Positions 1 to 8,881 of a stretch of 38,518 nt of DNA are shown here, one piece after another; position 1 is the first letter of the stretch, and the number at the start of each line of letters is the position of its first letter. Location: positions 1-38,518 of the forward strand of contig CAZVYG010000050.1 of the NCBI GenBank assembly GCA_964631605.1, read 5' to 3'. The translations under genes were made by a program, and so were the position numbers. The notes under the pieces were generated by a model, which was not told where the DNA came from, ran no database searches, and saw nothing but the letters and a program-made list of their open reading frames with translations. The stretch is from JARKQH01 sp964631605 (lineage in GTDB: Bacteria > Verrucomicrobiota > Verrucomicrobiia > Limisphaerales > UBA8199).

Positions 1-4
1 TTGT

Positions 5-638
5 GATAAAGAATGTCGGCGGGATACAAGACAACGGACGCCGTGCGTGTTAAACAAGCGCCAGATTCACAAATTATGCGTACCATGAACAAGGCGTGGC
101 CAGTGGCTTTCCCGCGTGCAAAGGCTCCGGCTGTTGGCCCGGAGGGCCAAACCAGCAGCCGGGGGAGCAAGTGGTGGTGGGTAACCGGCCTGGCGCTCAG
201 CGGCGCGCTCTTGGCCGCCGTCCCGGCGACGCAGGCCGGCCTGATCATGGCGGAGAACTTCGAGGGACAGCCCCCGCAGACACCTTCCGGCGATTGCTGC
301 CGGGTGTTACACCCTGCGCCTGGCGGTGGTGGATCCCGAAGGCACCATCGGTCCCATGGCATTGGCCGCCTCTGGCCGAGCGCCGGACGGCAGCTACAAT
401 CTCAACAGCAACGGTGGCGCCGTGTGGATAGCTGTACCTCCTTACAGCCCTGCCCGAAGATCAAAATCAGCCACTGAACGTTTAACTCACCATGAAAACT
501 CATCGCATAAAAACTCTTGGGCAGCCCTCCTCGATGCCCGGAAGACCGAAGGCCTTCACCCTGATTGAACTGCTGGTGGTCATCGCGATTATCGCGATCC
601 TGGCCGCGATGTTGCTGCCCGCCCTCAGCCGCGCCAAG
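5..638 (+). repeat. Upstream copy of a tandem cassette duplication
   Basis: Bases 5-279 match 1461-1735 at a constant offset of 1456, and bases from about 284 to 638 match about 3941-4295 at a constant offset of 3657. The matches are almost base for base. They cover the leader, the 5' end and 3' end of the secreted-protein gene, the spacer, and the first part of the pseudopilin gene up to the SRAK codons. The difference in offset shows a net loss of 2201 bp inside the upstream copy (or a gain in the downstream one). Similarity stops abruptly after 638/4295, so the pseudopilin bodies are not part of the recent duplication. The left edge cannot be placed because the window starts here. Confidence 0.9.
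76..445 (+). pseudogene. Deletion remnant of a secreted beta-sandwich/glycosidase-like gene
   Basis: The first roughly 68 codons encode the same signal peptide and mature N-terminus as the intact gene at 1532, ending in ENFEGQPPQ. The sequence then jumps, near the short shared string gacacct, to the last 50 or so codons of that gene. The net 2201-bp loss is not a multiple of three, so the 3' part (VVDPEGTIGPMALAA...GGAVWI) lies in another frame. The original stop codon has become TAC at 443-445. No working protein is expected beyond the signal peptide and a frameshifted tail. The pseudopilin gene 46 bp further on is intact. The start at 76 is the equivalent of the ATG at 1532; the upstream in-frame ATG at 13 is also possible. 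Confidence 0.85.
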
Positions 639-1322
639 GACCGCGCCCAGCGCGCCTCCTGCACCAATAACCTCCGGCAGATCGGCTTGGGCCTATACCT
701 TTACGCCGACACGGCGGGCGACCGCCTGCCGCGAACCCAATTCGATCCGGAACGTCTCAGGTGGAGCAAGCCTTGGGAAAGCTACGAGCTATTCCCCGGC
801 GGCCCCGATGGTACTGTGCCTTCCGGCAACTACAACGCCAACCTGGGCATCCTCTATACCGAGAAAATCGTCTCCGCGGGCAAGACGTTCTACGACCCGG
901 GCCTCCGTCATGTGGACTCCGTGCCGATCAAGTTCGAAATGAAATGGTATGAGCCCTGGCCTACCTATTACGGGGGCCGGGTCCGCGGTAATTACATTTG
1001 GTACCCTCAGTCGCGGAACATCTCCGCGATTAGCCCGGAGGGAATGGAGTGGTCCACCGTCGCCTTGAAGACCACCGAGCTGGATGCCAAGCGGGCGATG
1101 ATCACCGACCTGATTTATACCTGGCGCACCATTCCGCACCGCAGCGGCAGCAGTCCGGTGGGTCTGCACGTCGCCTGGGGTGACGGCCACGTCACCTTCA
1201 GCACCACCAAAGCCGCCTTTGACCGAGCCAAGTACTGGGACACTGACGACCACTTCAGCGGCCAGAACCCCGGGGATAACGCACCGAAATTCCGCAGCAT
1301 CCTTTCCCTGCTGAAGCCGTAG
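492..1322 (+). CDS. Pseudopilin with prepilin-type N-terminal methylation motif
   Basis: This 276-residue protein has a short basic leader of about 20 residues ending PGRPKA, then the prepilin peptidase/methylation signature FTLIELLVVIAIIAIL. The hydrophobic helix ends in LPALSRAK, followed by NNLRQIGLGLYLYA. This is typical of the pilin-like proteins that are greatly expanded in Verrucomicrobiota and Planctomycetota. Family knowledge predicts cleavage before F by a prepilin peptidase and insertion into the inner membrane or a type II secretion-like pseudopilus. The globular part ends with a GDGHV turn like that at the end of DUF1559-type domains, but without the exact H-x9-DG spacing. The first 50 codons are nearly identical to the gene at 4149 and the rest is unrelated in detail. 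It follows the remnant secreted-protein gene, so it may have lost its partner. No clear ribosome binding site is seen. Confidence 0.88.
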   Translation: MKTHRIKTLGQPSSMPGRPKAFTLIELLVVIAIIAILAAMLLPALSRAKDRAQRASCTNNLRQIGLGLYLYADTAGDRLPRTQFDPERLRWSKPWESYELFPGGPDGTVPSGNYNANLGILYTEKIVSAGKTFYDPGLRHVDSVPIKFEMKWYEPWPTYYGGRVRGNYIWYPQSRNISAISPEGMEWSTVALKTTELDAKRAMITDLIYTWRTIPHRSGSSPVGLHVAWGDGHVTFSTTKAAFDRAKYWDTDDHFSGQNPGDNAPKFRSILSLLKP

Positions 1323-1531
1323 GGTGCCAAAAGACCCGAAACAAACCCTTCAGGTTGGGGATTTCGCGGCTGCCCGCGGAGAATCTGCCTGCGGGTCTGA
1401 GATGAGACCGGGGGGCCGGACGGCGCAAGGCATGGCCGCCGGTCACGGTGTCGCGGTTTTGATAAAGAATGTCGGCGGGATACAAGACAACGGACCCCGT
1501 CCGTGTTAAACAAACACCAGATTCACAAATA

Positions 1532-4102
1532 ATGCGTACCATGAAGAAGGCGTGGCCAGTAGGTTCCCGGCGTGCAAAGGCTGCGGGGGTTGGTCCGGAG
1601 GTCCAAACCAGCAGCCGGGGGAGCAAGTGGCGGTTGGCAACCGGCCTGGCGCTCAGCGGCGCGCTCTTGGCCGCGGTCCCGGCGACGCAGGCGGGCCTGA
1701 TCCTGGCGGAGAACTTCGAGGCACAGCCCCCGCAGTTCGGCTGGTACCTGGACAATGACAACGGGGGTACGCGTTACGTGGTCGTCGAGACCAACGGAGT
1801 CTTTGGCTCCATGGCCCTGCACTACCATCTTGCCCAGACGGCCACCGGGCAGCAGGAGGCCATCGGCCAACTGCTCACGCCAGTGGACATCTCCTCGGAT
1901 TCGGTCAGCAACCTGACGGTGCAGTTTGACTTCTACCTCGACAATCCCGCTGCCCCCCTCAAGAAAGCCTTCAATTTTGGCATTGGCAGCTCCAGCGGCA
2001 CGCCCTTGACCGCCGACAACCAGCTTGCCGCGGAGGCTTCGGACGACCGGGGCTACAACGCCTACATTGGCTGGCAGTTGCCCTACTGCCGCATTCAGTA
2101 CCAGACCGCCGTTGGCGCCGATGGCCACGGGCGGGGGGGAACGCTGGTGGCCGTTGATCCGGCAGCCATCCAGATTCCCGCCAACCACACGATTGGCACC
2201 GCGCGGATGACCCTGACCAAAGCGGCGGACAATACCTATGAGATCAAGGTGGAGTATCGGGTGGGGGCGGGCGGTTTCGTGACGGGGGCGACGGGGACGT
2301 ATGCCCGGTTGGCGACCAGTTTTGACCAGATTCTGGTCGGGTTTGGCATTCATGGAGCCACCGACGGCGTGAGCGACATCTACCTTGACAACCTGCTGAT
2401 CTACACCAACGGCGAGGCCGACTATGACAAGACGGGATTCCTCATCACGGAGATTATCTGCGCCTCGAACAGCGTGCCGCGCTTGAAATACCTTTCCGAC
2501 ACGAATTATTACTACATTCTCTACAGCGGCGGGCTGACCAACATCGTGCTGCCGACTGCTGCCGCGCTCGGCACCGCCGGCATGGGAGAGCTGGCCGCCA
2601 CCAATACATGCCATGATCGCCAAGCCTTGTTCTTCCGCGTGCGCCGGGTGCCCCTAAGCCAGCCGCTGGATACGGACGGGGACGGTTTGGATGACGTGTT
2701 CGAGCTGCGGCATCAGCCGACATTTAATCCGCTCGATCCATCGGACGGGACACAATTCATCGCCGCGTATCATCCGACCGAGATTCTGGATGGCGACCCG
2801 CTCAGCCCGGTTATCAACGCTGATATTGGCCCGTTTTCAAAGGCGGGCGCCAACACCTTTCCCATTGGCGAGTCGGGCAAGACGATTCAGCACCCGCTGC
2901 GTTTCAAACGGGTTGTATGGTCCCTCCTCGAAACCAGCCAGGGCGTGTATGATTTTTCACAGTTCGACTCGGAGCTGGCGATCGCCAGGAGCGCCACCGG
3001 CCTGGTGTGGTGGGCCGTTTACAACATGAAGGGGGCAGGGGCGAACTCCGGGACCTGGGTGCCGCCGTATCTGGCGGTTGCGCCTTACGGCCAGATGGTC
3101 AACGGCACCTGGCTGCCCGATTTCGAGAACGCCTTTTTCAAGGCCCGCTTTGCGGCTCTGATCCAGGCGATATCCAATCGCTACGCCCATGATCCGCGGG
3201 TCTATGCCTTTGACATGCGGGCGTGGGGGCCCTACGGCGAGAACAACACCTGGCGCGGACCGAACAATAATCTGCCGCCCTATTCGGTCTCGGACCAGAC
3301 AAAGCGGTTCTACATAGACTTGTACCGCTCCGCATTTCCGCGCCAGCAGCTTTTCGTGATGATAGACGACCTTTACACCGTGAATTACATCTTGAATCTC
3401 TCCTCGACAGCGCAGCCGAAGCCGATCAGCCTGCGGGCTGATTCGTGGGGCAACTCCAGCCTTGACAGTTACCCGGCTCAATTCGCCGCCGCCTATCCAG
3501 CTTCATCGGCGTTGCTGAATGATCGGTGGAAGGTCGCGCCTGTGGGAGGCGAGCCTTGGGGCGTCGGCGGTACCACCGCCTCTCTGTTCCTGGCCCAGAT
3601 GTCCCGGCACCACGCCGCGCTGATGGCCAACGGCAACCTCGGTTCTCCGTCGGATTGGAGCAGTTCAGACCAGGCTGCCTTCCGGGCCGCTTTTGCGACC
3701 GTGGGTTACCGTTTTGCCATTTCGGAGGTAACCGCGCCCCGGTCGGTCAGGGCGGGAGGGGGTTTGAGGCTGACTGTGTCCTGGCTCAACCGGGGTGTGA
3801 CACCCAGCTATCGCCCCTGGCGAGTGGAATGGAGACTTTACGATTGGAAGGGCACGCTGACTTGGAGCGCGCCCAGCGCCACCGATCTGCACGCGGTGCT
3901 CCCGTCCACGACGGCGCTGACGGTGACCGACACCTATGCCCTGCCGGCGATTGCTGCCGGGTGTTACACCCTGCGCCTGGCGGTGGTGGATCCCGAAGGC
4001 ACCATCGGTCCCATGGCGTTGGCCGCCTATGGCCGAGTGCCGGACGGCAGCTACAATCTCAACACCAACGGTGGCGCCGTGTGGATAGATGTACTTCCTT
4101 AA
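1532..4102 (+). CDS. Secreted multidomain protein: beta-sandwich, glycosidase-like barrel, DUF4832-like domain
   Basis: The 856-residue product starts with a signal peptide (basic stretch, then LALSGALLAAVPATQAG). Residues of about 35-285 form a beta-rich concanavalin/CBM-like domain (ENFE..., GWYLDNDNGGTRY, FDFYLDNP, IYLDNLLIY). Next is a short module ending ALFFRVRRVP and a calcium-binding DTDGDGLDD motif near residue 380. Residues of about 410-720 look like a glycosidase-type TIM barrel (VVWSLLETSQGVYDF; GPYGENNTW with E near residue 570 as a candidate acid/base). The last 140 residues (VGYRFAISEVTAPRSVRAGG...) resemble the DUF4832 beta domain that follows such barrels. A role in extracellular glycan binding or cleavage is inferred; the substrate is unknown. 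Alternative starts are ATG 1541 (which aligns with the start of the paralogue at 8882) and ATG 1469. It lies 46 bp before a pseudopilin gene. Confidence 0.8.
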   Translation: MRTMKKAWPVGSRRAKAAGVGPEVQTSSRGSKWRLATGLALSGALLAAVPATQAGLILAENFEAQPPQFGWYLDNDNGGTRYVVVETNGVFGSMALHYHLAQTATGQQEAIGQLLTPVDISSDSVSNLTVQFDFYLDNPAAPLKKAFNFGIGSSSGTPLTADNQLAAEASDDRGYNAYIGWQLPYCRIQYQTAVGADGHGRGGTLVAVDPAAIQIPANHTIGTARMTLTKAADNTYEIKVEYRVGAGGFVTGATGTYARLATSFDQILVGFGIHGATDGVSDIYLDNLLIYTNGEADYDKTGFLITEIICASNSVPRLKYLSDTNYYYILYSGGLTNIVLPTAAALGTAGMGELAATNTCHDRQALFFRVRRVPLSQPLDTDGDGLDDVFELRHQPTFNPLDPSDGTQFIAAYHPTEILDGDPLSPVINADIGPFSKAGANTFPIGESGKTIQHPLRFKRVVWSLLETSQGVYDFSQFDSELAIARSATGLVWWAVYNMKGAGANSGTWVPPYLAVAPYGQMVNGTWLPDFENAFFKARFAALIQAISNRYAHDPRVYAFDMRAWGPYGENNTWRGPNNNLPPYSVSDQTKRFYIDLYRSAFPRQQLFVMIDDLYTVNYILNLSSTAQPKPISLRADSWGNSSLDSYPAQFAAAYPASSALLNDRWKVAPVGGEPWGVGGTTASLFLAQMSRHHAALMANGNLGSPSDWSSSDQAAFRAAFATVGYRFAISEVTAPRSVRAGGGLRLTVSWLNRGVTPSYRPWRVEWRLYDWKGTLTWSAPSATDLHAVLPSTTALTVTDTYALPAIAAGCYTLRLAVVDPEGTIGPMALAAYGRVPDGSYNLNTNGGAVWIDVLP

Positions 4103-4148
4103 AGTCCTGCTCACAGATCAGAATCAGCCACTGAACGTTTAACTCACC

Positions 4149-4985
<837 letters not shown>

Positions 4986-5297
4986 GAGCAACTTTGGCTT
5001 GCGGCCACCACGCAAGCCTTTGCTGCGAGAAAGGCCTGCAGCGCCGCTGCTTTGCCTCGTCACAGTGCTGGTCTGACCGGTGCTGGTTTCTCCGCAGCGG
5101 GAGGGAGTCTCCATTCCCCGGGGCGTTCTGCGTCGCCATCCCACAAGCCCTTGAAGGGTCTCAGGCCCGGCTCCGGCAGCTACGCGACCCTCCCGCACCG
5201 CAGGGAGTTTAGCCAGCTCTCCTCGCATGGCCACTGGTTCCCGATTGAGCGCACAGCGCCCGCAAGGGGGGGGCGGTTCGTGAACGCCGGCTTTTTC
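4986..5297. other. Intergenic region between convergent genes
   Basis: About 310 bp separate the pseudopilin gene from the end of the convergent GH2 gene. Apart from the hairpin at 4996-5018 I see no gene, RNA or repeat. Short open frames here have no start context or recognisable protein. Confidence 0.6.
4996..5021 (+). terminator. Hairpin after the cassette 2 pseudopilin
   Basis: GGCTTGCG (4996-5003) and CGCAAGCC (5011-5018) form a perfect 8-bp stem around a 7-nt loop, starting 11 bases after the stop codon. Only a short TTT follows, so this is a weak intrinsic terminator or an mRNA-end stabilising hairpin. Its position fits the end of the secreted-protein/pseudopilin transcript, ahead of the convergent beta-galactosidase gene. 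Confidence 0.5.
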
Positions 5298-7409
5298 TCA
5301 CTGTTTCGACTTGTTCCGCGGCGCTGGCGGCGAATCCACAGGGCCGAGGTGAGCGGAGGCGTCCGGAGAACAATTCCAGGTGATGGTGTCGCTCACCGCG
5401 CCCGCGCGGGCTTCGAGTTTGTTATTCCCGGCAGGCAAATCCACGTTGGGCCAAACGAAGACGTGGTCAGGGGCAGTTTGTCGGCCGAGTGATCTGCCGT
5501 TGAGGAAGAGTTCCACATGGTCACAGTTGGAATACACTTTGACGCGCGTTGGACCGGTCGGGTGGGGATTGAAGCGGCGGCTGGTGATGTAAACCACCGG
5601 CTTGGTAGTCCATTGCGCCTGGTAGAAGTAGAAGGCGTCCTTGCGGGTCAGCCGGTCGGCGGTGACGAGGCCCTTATCGTTGATGCCCTTGCGGTCGCCC
5701 TCGTGCCGGCCGATCGAAGCAAAGTCGAACATCACCCAGACGTAGGTCCCCCAGAGATACGGCGCTTGTCGCAGCGCTTTCCAGTGTTCCTCGTGAACGA
5801 GCGCCTGCCATTCCTCCGGATGAAATTGGCCGCCGGGCTGTGGCTGTTGGTCGGCGAGTTGGTGGTGCCGCACACTCGCCCCGGCGCCGTACTCACTGAC
5901 CGCGAGGGCGTGATCGCCAATCCGCGACCGGACTTCGGCCAGCAGCGCGGGCCAGCCTTGAGGGGTGCCAATGTACCAGCCCGGGTAACCGTTCCATGCG
6001 GCGACATCGGTAAGAGTCATCGGCGCGAACCCATCATCGCACGACGCGCCGGTGGTCAGGCGCGTTGGGTCCAGTTGCTTGGCGAGGGTGTGGAGCTCAC
6101 GGATGAAGCTGAGAAACTCCGCATGCTCGACGATGGCATTGGTGCTCGGCACATGCATTTCGTTCCAGAGACTCCAGAAACAAATCGCCGGGTGATTGAA
6201 ATTCTGCTTGATCAGTTCGCTCAGTTGCTGGCGTGTGTTCCGCCTGAAATCCGGCGACTCGAACTTGACCCCGTTGACCATCGCCAGTTCCGCCCAGACA
6301 ACCAGTCCCGCCTGATCGCACAGATCGTGGTACTCATTGGCTTGCTGGTAATGGCAGGTCCGGACGGTGGTGCAACCGAGTTCGCAGATCAGCGCAACGT
6401 CTTCGGCCAGGTCACTTTGCGAAACCGCCCAGCCATTCCCGGGGCGGTGCTGATGGCGGTTGACGCCGTGGAGCGCGTATTTTTTGCCGTTCAGGAAAAA
6501 CCCTTTTAGTGGATCAACCCGGAAATACCGCAGCCCGAGCGGTTGCGTTACGCGATCGGTGACGGTGGCGCCGTCGGCGACCTCGATCTCAACGCGGTAC
6601 AGGTACGGATCGGCGCAGCCGTTCCAAAGGTGCGGCTCCCGGATGATCAGATTCTGTACAGCATCGGCGGCGCCGCGGGCGGGAATGGATTGCGTGGCCG
6701 TGATGGTTTGCAGTTCCTTGCCCGCAGCATCGCGCAACCGGCAGCGCACGGTGGCGGTTTTCACCTCGTCGTGCGCATTGCGGAGCTTGGTCGTGACTTC
6801 AACCCGCGCGGTGGTGTCGTCAACGTGAACCTGCTTGAGGTACACGCCGGGCGAGGCATCGTCGAGGGGGGACACGCTCAACGGCTCAAGCACCAGTAGA
6901 TGCACGTTGCGATAAATCCCCGGGAACTTCGTAAAATCGCCGCCGAGCGGCGGGCTGTCACTCAGCGCCTTGAAATGCACCTTGACGGCCAGGACATTGT
7001 CCGCGCCGGGGCGCATCTGCGGCGTGACATCGAAACAGAACGCACTGAACCCGCCAACGTGCTGGCCGACGGGTTTGCCATTGAGAAAGACCTCGGCGGA
7101 GTGATACACAGCATCGAATTTTAGAAAAAACGACTTGCCCGCAGTTGTCCCGTCGGGTTTGAGCCGGAGGCGGTACCAGCCGGGGCCTTCGTCAAACCGA
7201 TCTTTGTCGCCGGTTTCGCCGGGCTCAATGTTCCAGCAGTGCGGGACCGTGACGGACGACCACCCCGCGTCATCGAATGCCGTCGCCTCCGCGCCGGCAA
7301 GATCCTGCTGAATGAATTTCCAGCCGGTGGTCAAAAGGTTGTCCTGTCGGCTGGCGAAGCACGGGTGTGCACCAAGCAAAACGGCGGCCAGCAAGAGTGT
7401 TCGGTTCAT
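5298..7409 (-). CDS. Secreted glycoside hydrolase family 2 beta-galactosidase
   Basis: This 703-residue protein has an N-terminal signal peptide (MNRTLLLAAVLLGAHPCFA). It then shows the GH2 order: sugar-binding jelly-roll (residues about 25-175, PGWYRLRL, EVFLNGKPVGQHVGGF), immunoglobulin-like domain (about 185-300), and TIM barrel (about 300-590). The barrel has the GH2 signature region GVNRHQH, and CFWSLWNE places the acid/base Glu at about residue 417. AVSEYGAGA places the nucleophile Glu at about residue 506. A C-terminal beta domain (VKVYSNCDHVELFLNGRSLG) ends the protein. Exported GH2 enzymes remove terminal beta-galactosyl or related residues from glycans; the exact sugar cannot be told. 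The ATG is preceded by AGGA about 8 bases upstream. It is divergent from the PAS-AraC regulator at 7609, which probably controls it. Confidence 0.93.
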   Translation of the reverse strand: MNRTLLLAAVLLGAHPCFASRQDNLLTTGWKFIQQDLAGAEATAFDDAGWSSVTVPHCWNIEPGETGDKDRFDEGPGWYRLRLKPDGTTAGKSFFLKFDAVYHSAEVFLNGKPVGQHVGGFSAFCFDVTPQMRPGADNVLAVKVHFKALSDSPPLGGDFTKFPGIYRNVHLLVLEPLSVSPLDDASPGVYLKQVHVDDTTARVEVTTKLRNAHDEVKTATVRCRLRDAAGKELQTITATQSIPARGAADAVQNLIIREPHLWNGCADPYLYRVEIEVADGATVTDRVTQPLGLRYFRVDPLKGFFLNGKKYALHGVNRHQHRPGNGWAVSQSDLAEDVALICELGCTTVRTCHYQQANEYHDLCDQAGLVVWAELAMVNGVKFESPDFRRNTRQQLSELIKQNFNHPAICFWSLWNEMHVPSTNAIVEHAEFLSFIRELHTLAKQLDPTRLTTGASCDDGFAPMTLTDVAAWNGYPGWYIGTPQGWPALLAEVRSRIGDHALAVSEYGAGASVRHHQLADQQPQPGGQFHPEEWQALVHEEHWKALRQAPYLWGTYVWVMFDFASIGRHEGDRKGINDKGLVTADRLTRKDAFYFYQAQWTTKPVVYITSRRFNPHPTGPTRVKVYSNCDHVELFLNGRSLGRQTAPDHVFVWPNVDLPAGNNKLEARAGAVSDTITWNCSPDASAHLGPVDSPPAPRNKSKQ

Positions 7410-7608
7410 CTTGAATTCCTATTCGTATGGATTGTTGTGGCTGTCTGGGCAGCTCTTTCACCGACCACGCGCCCGCCCGTCACGGAAATCGCCAGTGACA
7501 GTCATTTCAGGCCCGCCCCCCAAAGGGCCTTGCCTGACCGGCGCATCGCAGGTAGATTTTTCACAGATGGCTCTCTGCCTTTCAATTGACTGCAATTGGG
7601 CATGAAAC
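7410..7608. promoter_or_regulatory. Divergent control region of GH2 gene and AraC regulator
   Basis: These 199 bp must carry the promoters of both divergent genes. Seen directly: an AGGA ribosome-binding element for the GH2 gene just inside the left edge, and two CAATTG hexamers 10 bp apart (7583-7588 and 7593-7598), next to the regulator start. Repeats spaced by one helical turn suit a site for a regulator of this family, but the motif is short and the assignment is an inference. No convincing -35/-10 pair was found on either strand. Confidence 0.4.
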
Positions 7609-8472
7609 GTGGAGCCAATGTCTTGTGCCGCCACGACTTTTTGTATGCAAAACGCGACACTGCATCCGTTGACGCGGGAACGGCGATGGGAGCCGCTCTC
7701 GGCCGCCGAACGAAAGGCGCGATTGGCTCGGCGCCAGGCCTGGCTGGAGAAGGTGGACATGGTGGAGACCTTCAACAGCTTGTTTGACCTCCTCCCGGAT
7801 TTGTACGTCTTCGTCAAAAACCAGAAGAGTGAAATCATGTTCTTTAGCCGGTCCATCCTCGAGACCTTTGGCGTCACGGACGAGGCGGCGGTCATCGGGT
7901 TGACCGATTTCGACCTCACGCCCGCCGAAATGTCCCGGGGCTACCGGGAGCAGGATGCCATGGTGTTGGCGGGCGGACGTGCGATTCTCAATCACCGGGA
8001 GCTCTGGTTTGACAGCCAGGGTTTGCCGGATTGGTTTGTTGTCAACAAACTACCCTTGCGCTCCAAAACGGGGAAGATTGTCGGCATCATCGGCTTTCTG
8101 CAACGCTGCCATGTGAGCGAGCAACTCCTGCCTTCGCTGCCGACGGTGGCCAAAGCCGCCGCCTTGTTGCGGGAACGTTATCCCGAGCCTATGAGGATCA
8201 AAGAACTGGCGCAGCGGGCGGGCGTGTCTCCGCGCCAACTCGAGCGCCAATTCAAAGCCATCTTCCATGTCGGACCTCACCAATTCCTCGCCAAGACGCG
8301 GGTGCAGGCTGCCGCGCGGCTCTTGCGTGAAACCAGGCGGGGGCTGGCTGAAATTGCGGCGGCTTGTGGTTTCTGCGACCAGAGCGCCCTGACTCGGACC
8401 TTCCGACAGCACGTGGGGATCACCCCCAGCGAGTTTCGCCGCCGCTGCCCCGCTCCCGCCGGGCTGGAGTGA
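7609..8472 (+). CDS. PAS-domain AraC-family transcriptional regulator
   Basis: This 287-residue cytoplasmic protein has a PAS-like sensor domain at residues of about 50-165 (LFDLLPDLYVFVKNQKSEI, VIGLTDFDLTPAEMSRGYREQD, LPLRSKTGKIVGIIGF). It is followed by a C-terminal AraC double helix-turn-helix at about 180-280 (MRIKELAQRAGVSPRQLERQ and GLAEIAAACGFCDQSALTRTF...GITPSEFRR). Instead of the usual cupin sensor it has PAS, so it probably binds a small ligand or a metabolite signal through that domain. It is transcribed divergently from the GH2 beta-galactosidase and probably regulates it and perhaps the neighbouring cassettes. The start is uncertain: GTG 7609, ATG 7618 (GGAG too close at 3 nt) or ATG 7645. 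A strong hairpin follows the stop. Confidence 0.87.
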   Translation: MEPMSCAATTFCMQNATLHPLTRERRWEPLSAAERKARLARRQAWLEKVDMVETFNSLFDLLPDLYVFVKNQKSEIMFFSRSILETFGVTDEAAVIGLTDFDLTPAEMSRGYREQDAMVLAGGRAILNHRELWFDSQGLPDWFVVNKLPLRSKTGKIVGIIGFLQRCHVSEQLLPSLPTVAKAAALLRERYPEPMRIKELAQRAGVSPRQLERQFKAIFHVGPHQFLAKTRVQAAARLLRETRRGLAEIAAACGFCDQSALTRTFRQHVGITPSEFRRRCPAPAGLE

Positions 8473-8881
8473 GTGCGCGGGCAAATCGAAAACGGCGCCC
8501 GTAACTCCGATTTACCCGGCAGCGCAGACGACCAATAAAAGCTGTTTCCAGCCGCCGGGTTTTTCCCTCCCCCGCCCCCCTTGGCTCGCACCTGAGTTGC
8601 CAAAGCCTCGCCGGGCGAATGTCGGCTTACGAATAAAGAAAGTCGCGGCGCGGCAAGACAGGAATTGCCGGGACGTGATATAAAGCTGCCCAATGTGACG
8701 ATGTTTTGGTTATCAGCCAGAACCGCGAATGCCGGGCAGCAGTTGGCCGCCAACCCACCCCGCGGTGGGCCGTGCACCCGACCTGGCAATTCCGTAAGCC
8801 GTTCGGCACGCAGTGGTCCGAAAGGGCCGGCATTCGTCACTCAACAAACACTCAACAAAAACAAACGCAACTCGTCAAGAT
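8473..8881. other. Intergenic region upstream of cassette 3
   Basis: About 410 bp without a convincing gene. It holds the hairpin at 8478-8518, a pyrimidine-rich stretch near 8560-8580, and a segment at 8632-8658 that resembles the leader shared by cassettes 1 and 2 (ATAAAGAA, then GTCG and CAAGAC). A perfect 6-bp hairpin CCCACC/GGTGGG with a CCGC loop lies at 8754-8769. The promoter of the cassette 3 secreted-protein gene must be here, but no clear -35/-10 pair is visible. Confidence 0.5.
8478..8518 (+). terminator. Long hairpin after the AraC regulator
   Basis: Starting 5 bases after the stop, CGGGCAAATCG (8478-8488) pairs with CGATTTACCCG (8508-8518) at 10 of 11 positions. The loop itself contains a small ACGG/CCGT hairpin. 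There is no T tract, so it may be a Rho-assisted end or a protective 3' structure rather than a classical intrinsic terminator. Confidence 0.45.

Noticed and set aside
5517..6509. A 330-codon open frame antisense to the GH2 beta-galactosidase
   Set aside because: The GH2 frame has all catalytic motifs; the antisense frame has none.
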